The position numbers were made by a program, and so were the translations under genes. The notes below the pieces were generated by a model. It did not search any database and had not been told where the DNA came from. It saw only the letters and a program-made list of their open reading frames with translations. Shown here one piece after another: positions 9,909 through 19,165 of a stretch of DNA of 64,000 nt. Origin of the DNA: Roseovarius sp. THAF27 (GTDB lineage: Bacteria; Pseudomonadota; Alphaproteobacteria; Rhodobacterales; Rhodobacteraceae); NCBI RefSeq assembly GCF_009363655.1, contig NZ_CP045393.1, forward strand, positions 1,488,001 to 1,552,000, in the 5' to 3' direction. Each line of letters starts with the position of its first letter. Position 1 is the first letter of the stretch.

Positions 9909-11578
9909 CCAATCCCCGCCATAACCTGCGTGACATCTACCCGCCCACCGGCACCGAGATCACCGCGAAAAGCTGGCAGGCCGAGGCCGCGATGCGGATG
10001 CTCATGAACAACCTGCACCCCGACGTGGCCGAAAACCCGCACGAGCTGGTGGTTTATGGTGGAATCGGGCGCGCCGCGCGGACTTGGGATGACTTCGACC
10101 GCATCGTCGCGGGGCTAAAGGACCTCGAGGATGACGAGACGCTGGTGGTGCAGTCGGGCAAGCCGGTGGCCATCGTGAAAACCCATGCGGACGCGCCGCG
10201 CGTTCTGATCGCCAATTCCAATATCGTGCCGCATTGGGCCAACTGGGACCATTTCAACGAACTCGATAAGAAGGGCCTGATGATGTACGGCCAGATGACG
10301 GCCGGGTCGTGGATCTATATCGGGTCGCAAGGTATCGTGCAGGGCACATACGAGACCTTTGCCGAAGCCGGGCGTCAGCATTACGACGGAGACCTGACCG
10401 GCAAGTGGATACTGACCGGCGGCTTGGGCGGCATGGGTGGGGCACAGCCCTTGGCCGCGGTGATGGCGGGTGCGTGCTGTCTGGCGGTGGAGTGCAACCC
10501 GGACAGCATAGATTTCCGCCTGCGCACGCGGTATGTCGATGAGAAGACGGACAGCCTCGACGAGGCGCTGGAGATGATAGACCGCTGGACCAAGGCGGGC
10601 GAGGCCAAGTCGGTGGCGCTGCTGGGCAATGCGGCGGATATCTTTCCCGAGATTCACAAGCGCGGCGTGCGGCCTAATATCGTGACCGACCAGACCAGCG
10701 CGCATGACCCGGTGAACGGCTACCTGCCGCGGGGCTGGGGCATGGCCGAGTGGCGCGAGAAGCGCGAGAGCGATCCCAAGGCGGTCGAAAAAGCCTCGCG
10801 CGCGTCGATGAAGGTGCATGTGAAGGCGATGGTGGATTTCTGGAACGACGGGGTGCCGACGCTGGATTACGGCAACAACATCCGGCAGGTCGCGCAGGAG
10901 GAGGGGCTGGAGAATGCCTTTGCCTTCCCGGGTTTCGTGCCCGCCTACATCCGGCCCTTGTTCTGCAAGGGGATTGGGCCGTTCCGCTGGTGTGCGCTGT
11001 CGGGCGATCCCGAGGACATCTACAAGACCGACCAGGCGATGAAGGAATTGTTTCCCGAGAACGAGAAGCTGCACACGTGGCTGGACATGGCGCGCGAGCG
11101 GATTTCCTTTCAGGGGTTGCCCGCGCGGATTTGCTGGATCGGGTTGGGCGACCGGCATCGCGCCGGGCTGAAGTTCAACGAGATGGTGGCCAGCGGCGAG
11201 TTGAAGGCACCCGTGGTGATCGGGCGCGACCACCTCGATAGTGGCTCGGTGGCCAGCCCGAACCGCGAGACGGAAGCGATGAAGGACGGCTCGGACGCGG
11301 TAAGCGACTGGCCGCTGCTGAACGCGCTGGTGAATACCGCGAGCGGCGCGACCTGGGTCAGCCTGCATCACGGCGGCGGCGTCGGCATGGGCTTCAGCCA
11401 GCACGCGGGTGTCGTGATCGTGGCGGACGGCACGCCGGAGGCCGCGAAACGGCTGGAGCGTGTGCTGTGGAACGATCCGGCCTCGGGCGTGTGGCGTCAT
11501 GCGGATGCGGGATATGAGACCGCGATCGACTGCGCGAAGGATCACGGGCTGCGCTTGCCGGGTATTCTGGGGAATTGA
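9905..11578 (+). CDS. hutU: Urocanate hydratase HutU
   Basis: NAD-dependent hydratase converting urocanate to imidazolone propionate. The 557-residue protein has the glycine-rich NAD segment [11 protein letters not shown] near residue 175 and [15 protein letters not shown], whose Cys belongs to the active site. [17 protein letters not shown] lies near the C-terminus. The ATG at 9905 gives an ATGA overlap with hutG; a TTG twelve bases earlier is less likely. Only three bases separate it from the next gene. Confidence 0.96.
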   Translation: MTNPRHNLRDIYPPTGTEITAKSWQAEAAMRMLMNNLHPDVAENPHELVVYGGIGRAARTWDDFDRIVAGLKDLEDDETLVVQSGKPVAIVKTHADAPRVLIANSNIVPHWANWDHFNELDKKGLMMYGQMTAGSWIYIGSQGIVQGTYETFAEAGRQHYDGDLTGKWILTGGLGGMGGAQPLAAVMAGACCLAVECNPDSIDFRLRTRYVDEKTDSLDEALEMIDRWTKAGEAKSVALLGNAADIFPEIHKRGVRPNIVTDQTSAHDPVNGYLPRGWGMAEWREKRESDPKAVEKASRASMKVHVKAMVDFWNDGVPTLDYGNNIRQVAQEEGLENAFAFPGFVPAYIRPLFCKGIGPFRWCALSGDPEDIYKTDQAMKELFPENEKLHTWLDMARERISFQGLPARICWIGLGDRHRAGLKFNEMVASGELKAPVVIGRDHLDSGSVASPNRETEAMKDGSDAVSDWPLLNALVNTASGATWVSLHHGGGVGMGFSQHAGVVIVADGTPEAAKRLERVLWNDPASGVWRHADAGYETAIDCAKDHGLRLPGILGN

Positions 11579-11581
11579 GGA

Positions 11582-12235
11582 ATGCACTACGCTCCCGGAC
11601 AGGAAGACTGCCCGCTGCCGTTTTCGCCTTTCAAGAGCTGTACGGTGCCGCGGCCTATCGGCTGGCTATCGACGGTCAGCGTGGACGGCGTGCACAACCT
11701 GGCGCCCTACAGCCAGTGGCAGAACCTGACCTTCGATCCGCCGATGGTGATGTTCGCGGCCAACCAGTACCCCGACGGGCGGCGCAAGGACACGGTGATC
11801 AACGCGGAAGAGACCGGCTGGTTCGTGTGGAACATGGCGACATTTGAGTTGCGCGAGGCGGTCAACATCTCGGCCATGGCCGTGCCGCCGGAAGAGGAGG
11901 AGTTCGATGCGGCGGGTGTCACCCGCGCGGCCTGCATCGACGCGCCGGGGATGCGCGTGGCCGAAAGCCCGGCGCATTTCGAGTGCCGCTATCTTTCGAC
12001 GCATCGCCTGCGCGGCGACAGCAACGCAGGCTGGGTCGATGTAGTTTTTGGGCAGGTTGCCCGAATTCATGTCGACGACGCGGTTCTGACGCCCGAGGGC
12101 AAGCTGAACATTGCGAAAATTCAGCCGATCGCGCGTATGGGGTACTACGACTACACTTGCATCAAGGACGTCTTCGAGATGCGCATTCCGAATGCGTCGG
12201 ACGCGGCCGAGGACGGGCTGGAAGGCAAGGCCTAG
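11582..12235 (+). CDS. Flavin reductase-like FMN-binding protein
   Basis: This 217-residue protein matches the flavin reductase/NADH:FMN split-barrel family: SCTVPRPIGWLSTVSVDG then NLAPYSQWQNLTFDPPMVMF is the FMN-binding start. Members reduce flavin or carry FMN, but its substrate here is not evident. It begins three bases after the hutU stop, so it is certainly co-transcribed with the hut genes. It may act on a histidine-derived compound or serve the associated transporter pathway; this is inference. Confidence 0.82.
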   Translation: MHYAPGQEDCPLPFSPFKSCTVPRPIGWLSTVSVDGVHNLAPYSQWQNLTFDPPMVMFAANQYPDGRRKDTVINAEETGWFVWNMATFELREAVNISAMAVPPEEEEFDAAGVTRAACIDAPGMRVAESPAHFECRYLSTHRLRGDSNAGWVDVVFGQVARIHVDDAVLTPEGKLNIAKIQPIARMGYYDYTCIKDVFEMRIPNASDAAEDGLEGKA

Positions 12236-12281
12236 GCTTTCGACACAAACGATAACCCACTGACCAACAAGGAGAGACATT

Positions 12282-13367
12282 ATGGACAGACGCAAATTCC
12301 TGACAACCGCCGCCGTGGGCACTGCCGCCGCGCCGCTGGCCACCCCGGCCATCGCGCAGGACGTGCAGCAATGGAAGATGGTCACGGCATGGCCCAAGAA
12401 CCTGCCTGGCCCCGGTGTGGCGGCGCAGATGCTGGCCGACCGGATCACCACGCTGTCGGGCGGGCGGATCGAGGTGAAGCTGTTCGCCGCGGGCGAGCTG
12501 GTGCCCGGGCGCGGCGTGTTCGACGCGGTCAGCGAAGGCACGGCAGAATTGTACCACGCGGTTCCGGCCTACTGGGGGTCGAAATCCAAAGGCATCCTTT
12601 TGTTCGGCTCGCAGCCTTTTGGGCTGCGCGCGGATGAGCAGGTGGGCTGGCTGTACCACGGTGGCGGGCAAGAGCTGTACGATGAGATGTACGGCCAGTT
12701 CGGCATCAAGCCATTCCTGTGCGGCAATTCCGGCCCGCAATGGGGCGGTTGGTTCCGCAACGAGATCAACTCGGTCGAGGATCTGAAAGGGCTGAAGTTC
12801 CGCACCACCGGCCTTGCGTCCGAGATGTGCGCGAAGCTGGGCATGGCGGCCGAGGCCATGGGCGGGCCGGACATGTTCCAGGCATTGCAGACCGGCGCGC
12901 TGGATGCGGGCGAATTCATCGGGCCGTGGACCGACAGCGCGCTGGGCTATCAGCAGGTGGCCAAGAACTATTACTGGCCCGGCGTGGGCGAGCCGTCCTC
13001 GGCCGAGGAATGCGGCGTGAATGCCGAGGTGTTCGGCGCGTTGCCTGACGATCTGAAAGAGGTCGTGTCGGTGGCGTGCGAAAGCCTCTACAACCCGGTC
13101 TGGACCGAATACACCACCAAGCACGCGGCGTCGCTGAAGAAGCTGGTCGAGGAAGACGGCGTGCAGGTCAAGAAATTCCCGCAGGAAGTGATCGACGCCA
13201 TGGGCGAGGCGGCCAAAGAAGTGATCGACGAGCTGCGCCAGGACAGCGACGACCTGGTCAAGCGGATCACCGAAAGCTTTGTCGCCTATCGCGACAGTGT
13301 CGGTGGCTACATGACCTATGCCGACAACGGGCAGATGAATGCCCGCGCCGAGGTGATGGGCTACTGA
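12282..13367 (+). CDS. TRAP transporter substrate-binding protein (DctP/TakP type)
   Basis: Periplasmic receptor of a tripartite ATP-independent transporter, 361 residues. It has a Tat-type signal (MDRRKFLTTAAVGTAAAPL, cleavage near AIAQ). GGRIEVKLFAAGELVPG, GWFRNEINSVEDLKGLKFR and FQALQTGALDAGEFIGPW are typical of the TakP branch, which binds 2-oxo acids and related carboxylates. It follows the hut genes after a 46-bp gap with a good ribosome binding site, so urocanate or another imidazole acid is a possible ligand (inference). Confidence 0.88.
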   Translation: MDRRKFLTTAAVGTAAAPLATPAIAQDVQQWKMVTAWPKNLPGPGVAAQMLADRITTLSGGRIEVKLFAAGELVPGRGVFDAVSEGTAELYHAVPAYWGSKSKGILLFGSQPFGLRADEQVGWLYHGGGQELYDEMYGQFGIKPFLCGNSGPQWGGWFRNEINSVEDLKGLKFRTTGLASEMCAKLGMAAEAMGGPDMFQALQTGALDAGEFIGPWTDSALGYQQVAKNYYWPGVGEPSSAEECGVNAEVFGALPDDLKEVVSVACESLYNPVWTEYTTKHAASLKKLVEEDGVQVKKFPQEVIDAMGEAAKEVIDELRQDSDDLVKRITESFVAYRDSVGGYMTYADNGQMNARAEVMGY

Positions 13368-13429
13368 GAAAGCGGGCGCGCGGGGGTGGCTTCGCGCGTC
13401 ATGAAAACAGGGGCAGGGAAGGCCGCGTC

Positions 13430-13927
13430 ATGCTGGCACTTGCAGGGATCATCGACGCGATCAATCGCGGTGTCTCGCATCTGGTGCGCTGGTTCGCGCT
13501 GGTGATGGTGCTGGTGCAATTCGGAATCGTGATCGGGCGCTATGTCTTCGGCGTCAATTCGATCTGGGTGCAGGAAAGCGTGCTGTACCTGCATGCGACG
13601 CTGTTCATGCTGGCCGCCGGTTATACCCTCTTGGTCGACAAGCATGTGCGGGTCGACATCTTTTATGCCAAGGCCGCCCCCGCCACGCGGCGGTGGATCG
13701 ACATGGCCGGGCACCTGTTTTTGCTGCTGCCCTCGATGGCGGCGCTGCTGTGTTGGTCGTGGCCATCGGTGCGTAATTCGTGGAAAATTCTTGAAGGGCC
13801 CATTTCGGTGGGCGGGATCGAGGCGGTGTTCCTGCTGAAATCCCTGATCCCGGTTTTCTGCGTTCTGGTGGCGCTGCAATCCATCGCGATCCTGCTGCGG
13901 CTTGTCGCCGGGGAGGAACCGGCGTGA
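13430..13927 (+). CDS. TRAP transporter small permease (DctQ type)
   Basis: Four-helix membrane subunit of the TRAP transporter, 165 residues from the ATG at 13430. It carries the usual DctQ features: FGIVIGRYVFGVNSIWVQE in the second helix and LLVDKHVRVDIFY between helices two and three. A longer open frame upstream is an overlap with the receptor gene. Its end overlaps the GTG of the large permease by four bases. Confidence 0.88.
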   Translation: MLALAGIIDAINRGVSHLVRWFALVMVLVQFGIVIGRYVFGVNSIWVQESVLYLHATLFMLAAGYTLLVDKHVRVDIFYAKAAPATRRWIDMAGHLFLLLPSMAALLCWSWPSVRNSWKILEGPISVGGIEAVFLLKSLIPVFCVLVALQSIAILLRLVAGEEPA

Positions 13928-15474
13928 CCGAGTATCTCGACCTTCTGATGTTTGCGGCCTTGGTGGTGGCGATCCTGTCGGGCTTTCCGGTGGCGTTCAG
14001 CATCGCCGGGATCGCGGTGCTGTTCGCCTATCTGGGGTGGGGTCTGGGCGCGATGGATATCTCGCTGTTGGGCGCGTTCGGGCAACGGGTGTTCGGGCTG
14101 ATCTCGAACCAGGTGCTGATCGCCATACCGCTTTTCGTGCTGATGGGGGCATTGCTGGAGAAAAGCCGCATCGCCGAGGAACTTCTGGACACGATGGGCC
14201 GCGCCTGCGGGTCGTTGCGCGGGGGCCTGGGCATTTCGGTGATCCTGGTGGGGGCGCTCTTGGCGGCGTCGACCGGGATCGTGGGCGCGACCGTGGTGGC
14301 GATGGGAATGATCGCGCTGCCGACGATGCTGCGGTCGGGATACAATCCGAGCGTGTCGGCGGGGATCGTGTGTACCGCCGGAACCTTGGGGCAGATCATT
14401 CCGCCCTCGACCCTGCTGATCATCCTAGCCGACGTGATGTCGAACGCCTATCAGCAGGCGCAGTACGAGCAGGGCAAGTTCTCGGTCGAGGCCTTGTCGG
14501 TGGGACAGTTCTTTGCCGCCGCATTGATCCCCGGGTTTGTTCTGGTTTCGCTCTACCTGATCTACGTGCTGGTCCGGGGCGCCCTGCGCCCGCAGGACAT
14601 GCCGCCGGCGGATGCGACCATGTCCAAGCCGAGCGGGCGCGAAGTGCTGGAGGCCATCGTGCCGCCCGTGCTGCTGATCTTCGCCGTTCTAGGCTCGATC
14701 CTGGGCGGATTGGCGACGCCGACCGAGGCCGCGGCGGTGGGCGCCGTGGGGGCGCTTTTGATGTCCGGTGCGCGGCTGGGCCGGATGCGCGGCTTGATCC
14801 TGATCTCGGCCGTGGCGCTGATCGCGCTGGCGATCGCGGCGGGCGTCTTTCCGGTGCGGTTGCAGCGGGGGGATCTGGGCGCAGGATCGTATGTGGCGGG
14901 CGGGATGTACATTGCGCTGGCGGTGCTGGGGCTGATCGGCGTGCTGGCCGCGCTGCGCAACGTGCTGGCAGAGCGGGTGGCGCATGATGCCGTCACCTCG
15001 ACCATGACCATGACGGCGATGATCTTTGCCACGATACTGGCCGCGGGCATGTTTTCACTGGTGTTTATCGGGCTGGGCGGAGAGGACCGGGTGGCCTACT
15101 GGCTGGCGAACCTGCCGGGCGGGGCGACGGGGGCGCTGATCGTGACGATGATCATCGTCTTCTTCATGGGGTTCTTCCTGGATTTCGTGGAAATCTCGGT
15201 GATCGTGCTGCCGCTGGTGACGCCGTCGCTCATCCTGCTAGGGCACGATCCGATCTGGCTGGGGATCATCCTGGCGATCAACCTTCAGACCTCGTTCCTG
15301 ACCCCGCCTTTCGGCTTTTCGCTGTTCTATCTGCGCGGCGCGGCACCGCCGGAGATCACGACGGGCCATATCTATCGCGGGGTGCTGCCGTTTATCGGGT
15401 TGCAGGCCGTGGGTGTGGCGGTTGTCTGGATTTGGCCGTCACTGGCGACATGGCTGCCGCGAGTGATGTTCTGA
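13924..15474 (+). CDS. TRAP transporter large permease (DctM type)
   Basis: Main ion-coupled permease of the TRAP system, 516 residues with about 12-14 hydrophobic segments. AIPLFVLMGALLEKSRIAEEL, the GTLGQIIPPSTLLIIL segment and the closing LQTSFLTPPFGFSLFYLRG are diagnostic of DctM. A middle region (about residues 230-340) with extra helices is longer than in the shortest family members but usual for TakP-type systems. The GTG start overlaps the small permease stop. Confidence 0.9.
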   Translation: MTEYLDLLMFAALVVAILSGFPVAFSIAGIAVLFAYLGWGLGAMDISLLGAFGQRVFGLISNQVLIAIPLFVLMGALLEKSRIAEELLDTMGRACGSLRGGLGISVILVGALLAASTGIVGATVVAMGMIALPTMLRSGYNPSVSAGIVCTAGTLGQIIPPSTLLIILADVMSNAYQQAQYEQGKFSVEALSVGQFFAAALIPGFVLVSLYLIYVLVRGALRPQDMPPADATMSKPSGREVLEAIVPPVLLIFAVLGSILGGLATPTEAAAVGAVGALLMSGARLGRMRGLILISAVALIALAIAAGVFPVRLQRGDLGAGSYVAGGMYIALAVLGLIGVLAALRNVLAERVAHDAVTSTMTMTAMIFATILAAGMFSLVFIGLGGEDRVAYWLANLPGGATGALIVTMIIVFFMGFFLDFVEISVIVLPLVTPSLILLGHDPIWLGIILAINLQTSFLTPPFGFSLFYLRGAAPPEITTGHIYRGVLPFIGLQAVGVAVVWIWPSLATWLPRVMF

Positions 15475-15482
15475 GGCGCGCG

Positions 15483-16556
15483 TCAGAGCGCCACGATATG
15501 GTTGTCCCAGGCGCAGTCGATCCGGTCGAGCGCACGCGGGCCGTCCGCGCCGATGCCGATCAGACCGCCCAGCCCGTCGCTGGCGAGATAGCCCGCGCCA
15601 CGAGTCGCGAGCCCGCAGATATCGGCGCGGGACAGGGCGCCGCGGAAGTCTCCGTCGTCGGTGAAACGATGCAGCCTGCCGCCCCGCGGCGAGGTGATGG
15701 CAATTTCCTTCCCGTCGCCGCGAAACGCGATACTGCCGGCGTATCCTTGCATGGCCAACTCATCCGCAAGCGGGGCGGACGCGAGGACCGGAGTGCTGCC
15801 GCGCCGATGCAGGCCGAGAAGCGGCGTGGCGCTGTCGGGCAGGCCTTCCCACTGCATCGCGAAGACCACCAGCCCGTCGGCGCGAATGGCAAGGTGACGG
15901 ATCGAATTCTGGTGCAGGTCGTCTGAAAGTGCGACCTGTTCGAGCAACGCGCCATCGAGTGACAGGTAGCTTAGATTGGGCCGCATCGTGTCGACGTTCA
16001 GCTTGGTCCGGTCGGTGGGATCGGTGGCGATCCCGCCATTGGCGGCCACCAGAGTGGCGCCATCCGGCATGAGGCGCAGGTCATGCGGGCCTGTGCCGCC
16101 GGTCGGAAATTCGCCGATGCGATGGTATTCCGCGCTGGCGTCCCAGATGCCGATGTAGCCTTGGCTCGTGTCGCTGGCTTGTTCACTGGTGAAGAGCAGC
16201 GCGCCGCCTTCGGCGAAAACGCCGTGGCCATTGAACTGGCGCCTCTCGGGCGGGGTCAGCCGGTGCACGACAATGCCGCGCGCGCAGTCGATCACCAGGG
16301 CGAAGCTGCCGGGCCGGCGGGCGAAGGCGACGGCCTCGGCCCGGTGCGGATGTCCGGCCCCGGCATGTCCGCGGGCGGGCAGGGGGATGCGGAACGCAAC
16401 TTCGGCGTCATCGGTCAATCCGTAGAGCGCGAATTGGCCATCGGGTTGCCGGGCTGCTGCCAGGAAATGCGGATTGCCGGCCGCGGCCCAGCCAAGATGG
16501 GGGACGCTGCCGGCGGCCAGCAGGCTTGCAAGGAAACCTCGGCGGGTGGTCGGCAT
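15483..16556 (-). CDS. DUF1513 protein with Tat signal (beta-propeller-like)
   Basis: This 357-residue protein starts with a twin-arginine signal (TTRRGFLASLLAAGS) and is therefore exported folded. The body has repeated short blades (for example GHPHRAEAVAFARRPGSFALV, HGVFAEGGALLFTSEQ and GPHDLRLMPDGATLVAANGG), suggesting a beta-propeller. DUF1513 proteins habitually follow imelysin and di-heme oxidoreductase genes, as here. Its function is unknown, probably in periplasmic iron handling. It is last in the minus-strand group. Confidence 0.8.
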   Translation of the reverse strand: MPTTRRGFLASLLAAGSVPHLGWAAAGNPHFLAAARQPDGQFALYGLTDDAEVAFRIPLPARGHAGAGHPHRAEAVAFARRPGSFALVIDCARGIVVHRLTPPERRQFNGHGVFAEGGALLFTSEQASDTSQGYIGIWDASAEYHRIGEFPTGGTGPHDLRLMPDGATLVAANGGIATDPTDRTKLNVDTMRPNLSYLSLDGALLEQVALSDDLHQNSIRHLAIRADGLVVFAMQWEGLPDSATPLLGLHRRGSTPVLASAPLADELAMQGYAGSIAFRGDGKEIAITSPRGGRLHRFTDDGDFRGALSRADICGLATRGAGYLASDGLGGLIGIGADGPRALDRIDCAWDNHIVAL

Positions 16557-16558
16557 GG

Positions 16559-17548
16559 TCAGTCTCCGTCGTGGGCATTGAAGCCGGGCGCGATGCCCAG
16601 CGGTTCACCGACCTCGCTTGCAATGGTGTCGTGCAGCGCTTTCACGGCCTGCTGAAGCACCTCGACCCGCAGCCGGCCCTGCGGTGTCGCGACATCGCCC
16701 AAGGCGGGGTCTTCGATGCGATCCGCGATTTTTCTGAAATGCGCATGGGCGTCTTCGGTGCGGGGCAGATCCCGGTCGGCCAGGGCGCGGGCAAGATCGA
16801 CGGCACCGCCAACCGCAAGCCGAACGTTGCGCAGGGACCGCCCCGAGCGCCGCGCCTCAGCCTGCGCGGGGCGCGGCCGGTCGAAATCGCCCATTGGCAG
16901 ACTCAGTCGTTTTCCGGACGTGAACTCCAACGATGACAGGACTTGGGTGAAGATCGCCCGCTTCGCCTCGGCGTCGGTCATGTAGGTCGTGTTGCCGGCC
17001 TCTCCTGCCGTGCGCAGTACCGGGGCAAACTCCGTTTCCCAGGCGGACTGAAGCGCCTCGGCCTGCCTGCCGAGATCGGCGGAGATCGTGGTCACGAGGG
17101 CGCATGTGTAGCTCTGTGCGGCGTAGTCCGAGAAGTCCGGATCGTAGAGCAGCATGTCCAGCGCGAACAATCCGCGTGCCGCGATCGAGACATCGGCATA
17201 GGCGTCCGGGTCGTGCGCGACCGGATCCTCGTCGGCGATCAGACCATTGAGGGCGCGCTGGGTGAAGCCGCGTGGATCGGGCCAGAACCCGACCGACAGG
17301 GCGCCCGTTTCGGACGGCCCGATGCGGAGATCCGAAATCGGCATCCACGCGTCGAACGTGTCCTGGAAAACGGGACGCAATGCATCCGCCCGGCAATCGT
17401 TTTCGGCCGTTTCGACGAGTTGCTCCGACGCCTCGGTAAATCGTTCCAGTCCCGGCAGGATGTGCTGTTCGAGGGCGTCATCAACCCCGGCATGGGCCGG
17501 TGCGGCCACAAGACCGAAGCTGAGGATCAGGGCGGACAGGTATTTCAT
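16559..17548 (-). CDS. Imelysin-family periplasmic protein
   Basis: Peptidase M75/imelysin-like protein of 329 residues with a signal peptide ending at AHA-GVDD. Two four-helix halves are suggested by helical stretches, with WMPISDLRIGPSE and FWPDPRGFTQ in the first. Despite the peptidase name, imelysins are regarded as iron- or heme-uptake associated proteins. It overlaps the upstream di-heme oxidoreductase gene by four bases and precedes DUF1513 by two, so the three form one unit. Confidence 0.82.
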   Translation of the reverse strand: MKYLSALILSFGLVAAPAHAGVDDALEQHILPGLERFTEASEQLVETAENDCRADALRPVFQDTFDAWMPISDLRIGPSETGALSVGFWPDPRGFTQRALNGLIADEDPVAHDPDAYADVSIAARGLFALDMLLYDPDFSDYAAQSYTCALVTTISADLGRQAEALQSAWETEFAPVLRTAGEAGNTTYMTDAEAKRAIFTQVLSSLEFTSGKRLSLPMGDFDRPRPAQAEARRSGRSLRNVRLAVGGAVDLARALADRDLPRTEDAHAHFRKIADRIEDPALGDVATPQGRLRVEVLQQAVKALHDTIASEVGEPLGIAPGFNAHDGD

Positions 17549-19101
17549 AGGCTCTCCAGAAAGCGGATCAGGGCCGCGCGATCCCGGGGCGGCATTTCCG
17601 CCACCTTGTCACGGGCGGCGCGCGCCTCGCCGTCATGCCACAGAACGGCTTCCAGCAGCGACCGTGCCCGCCCGTCATGCAGGAACGTGCTGCGGCCGGA
17701 AACAGTCTCGGTCAGGCCGATCCCCCAGAGCGGCGCGGTGCGCCATTCCTGGCCATCGGCGCGGCCTTCGGGACGATCATCGGCCAGCCCGGGACCCATA
17801 TCATGCAAAAGCAAGTCCGTGTAGGGCCAGATCAACTGAAAACTGGCCGGGTTTTCGCCGTCCAGACGATGCGTGACGAAATTGGGCTGGTGGCAGGATG
17901 CGCATCCCGCATCGAAAAAAACCTTGCGCCCGCGCAGAACCTTTGGGTCGTCCACGTCGCGCCGTGCCGGAACGCCCAGCGTCCGGCTGTAGAAGGCAAC
18001 GAGGTCGAGCCCGGTCTGGTCGATCTCGAGCCCGCCCTGTTCGGGGTCGCCGCCGTGCCGGGCGGCGGTGCAGTCGGTCTGCGCATCGGTGCACTCACCC
18101 GCGCCAGCGCGATGGATCGGGTTCGAAATGCCGATATCGCCGGCGAAGGCGCTGGCGCTCTGCTCGAGCACGGTCGGATTGCCGGCCTTGAGCCCGAAAC
18201 GGCCCAGCATGGGTTGATCATGGACGTCGGACCAGACCACCTGGGGTCGTCCTGAAATGCCGTCCCCGTCGCTGTCGTCCGGATCGGCGCGGCTGAGGAT
18301 GTCGGCGGTGGGGATTGCCTCCAGCAGGCCCATGCCGATCATCTGCGGTGCGACCCGCGGGCTGAGCATGGCGTCCTCGGCCAGCGGACCGTAGCCCAGA
18401 TCAACCGCGTCATAGCTGGGCTGTCGCAGGGTGACCGTCTCGCCGCCCGAGAGCGGGATCTCGATCTCTTCGTAGGTGACCTGAAGTCGGTATTCCGGGG
18501 CGTGGCCGGGCAGGCTGAAATCCTGCAACTGGCTGCCATAGGTCGGCTCGGGGCTGGTGGCGTGGGTCCCGGCTATGAAACGTTCGATGTCCTGCGGGGC
18601 TGATGCGGGCACCGAGACGCGCAGGAACATGGAAACCGCGCTGTCCCCGGGGCCTTCGGGAGGATGGCCGCGCCCGTCTTTCAGATGGCAGCGCTGGCAG
18701 GAGCGGGCATTGTAGAGCGGGCCGAGGCCGTCCGACGCGATCGTCGATGCCGGGGGAGACACCCAGAGCCGCCGGAAGAGACCGTTGCCGACGCGGAAAT
18801 CGAGCTCCTGTTCGAATGTCAGGTTGTCGGCGGGCTGGGAAAAGGCGTCGGGCGTCTGCCGGGCGCGAACGGTCTGCGCTCCACCGGAGTTTTCCTCAAA
18901 GGTCCAGGGTGCGGAGAAGTCCTTTGGAGGCGCGGTGACAGCGGCGACCCGGCGGCGTTCATCCTCGGTGCGGGAAATGACGTCGAGATGTATGTCCTGC
19001 AAATTGGCCCATGCGGACGCGGCCGTTTCCTGGGCGAGGGGGACGGCGGGAAGGACAGATGCCGCTGCGAATGCCAGCAAAAGGGAAGGCTTGAATGTCA
19101 T
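17545..19101 (-). CDS. Di-heme oxidoreductase family c-type cytochrome
   Basis: Periplasmic protein of 518 residues with a signal peptide ending near PLA-QETA. Two heme c motifs are visible: CQRCH (in LYNARSCQRCHLKDGRG) and CASCH (in FFDAGCASCHQPNF), matching the putative thiol oxidoreductase/di-heme peroxidase-like family. The ATG at 19101 was chosen; longer upstream frames lack a signal peptide. It lies between two imelysin genes, suggesting a role in periplasmic redox handling of iron. Confidence 0.85.
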   Translation of the reverse strand: MTFKPSLLLAFAAASVLPAVPLAQETAASAWANLQDIHLDVISRTEDERRRVAAVTAPPKDFSAPWTFEENSGGAQTVRARQTPDAFSQPADNLTFEQELDFRVGNGLFRRLWVSPPASTIASDGLGPLYNARSCQRCHLKDGRGHPPEGPGDSAVSMFLRVSVPASAPQDIERFIAGTHATSPEPTYGSQLQDFSLPGHAPEYRLQVTYEEIEIPLSGGETVTLRQPSYDAVDLGYGPLAEDAMLSPRVAPQMIGMGLLEAIPTADILSRADPDDSDGDGISGRPQVVWSDVHDQPMLGRFGLKAGNPTVLEQSASAFAGDIGISNPIHRAGAGECTDAQTDCTAARHGGDPEQGGLEIDQTGLDLVAFYSRTLGVPARRDVDDPKVLRGRKVFFDAGCASCHQPNFVTHRLDGENPASFQLIWPYTDLLLHDMGPGLADDRPEGRADGQEWRTAPLWGIGLTETVSGRSTFLHDGRARSLLEAVLWHDGEARAARDKVAEMPPRDRAALIRFLESL

Positions 19102-19165
19102 CGGGGGTCGTTCATCAAGGGAAAGGGGCGCGCCGCCGGGCGCACCCCCATGACGCCCGCAGGCG

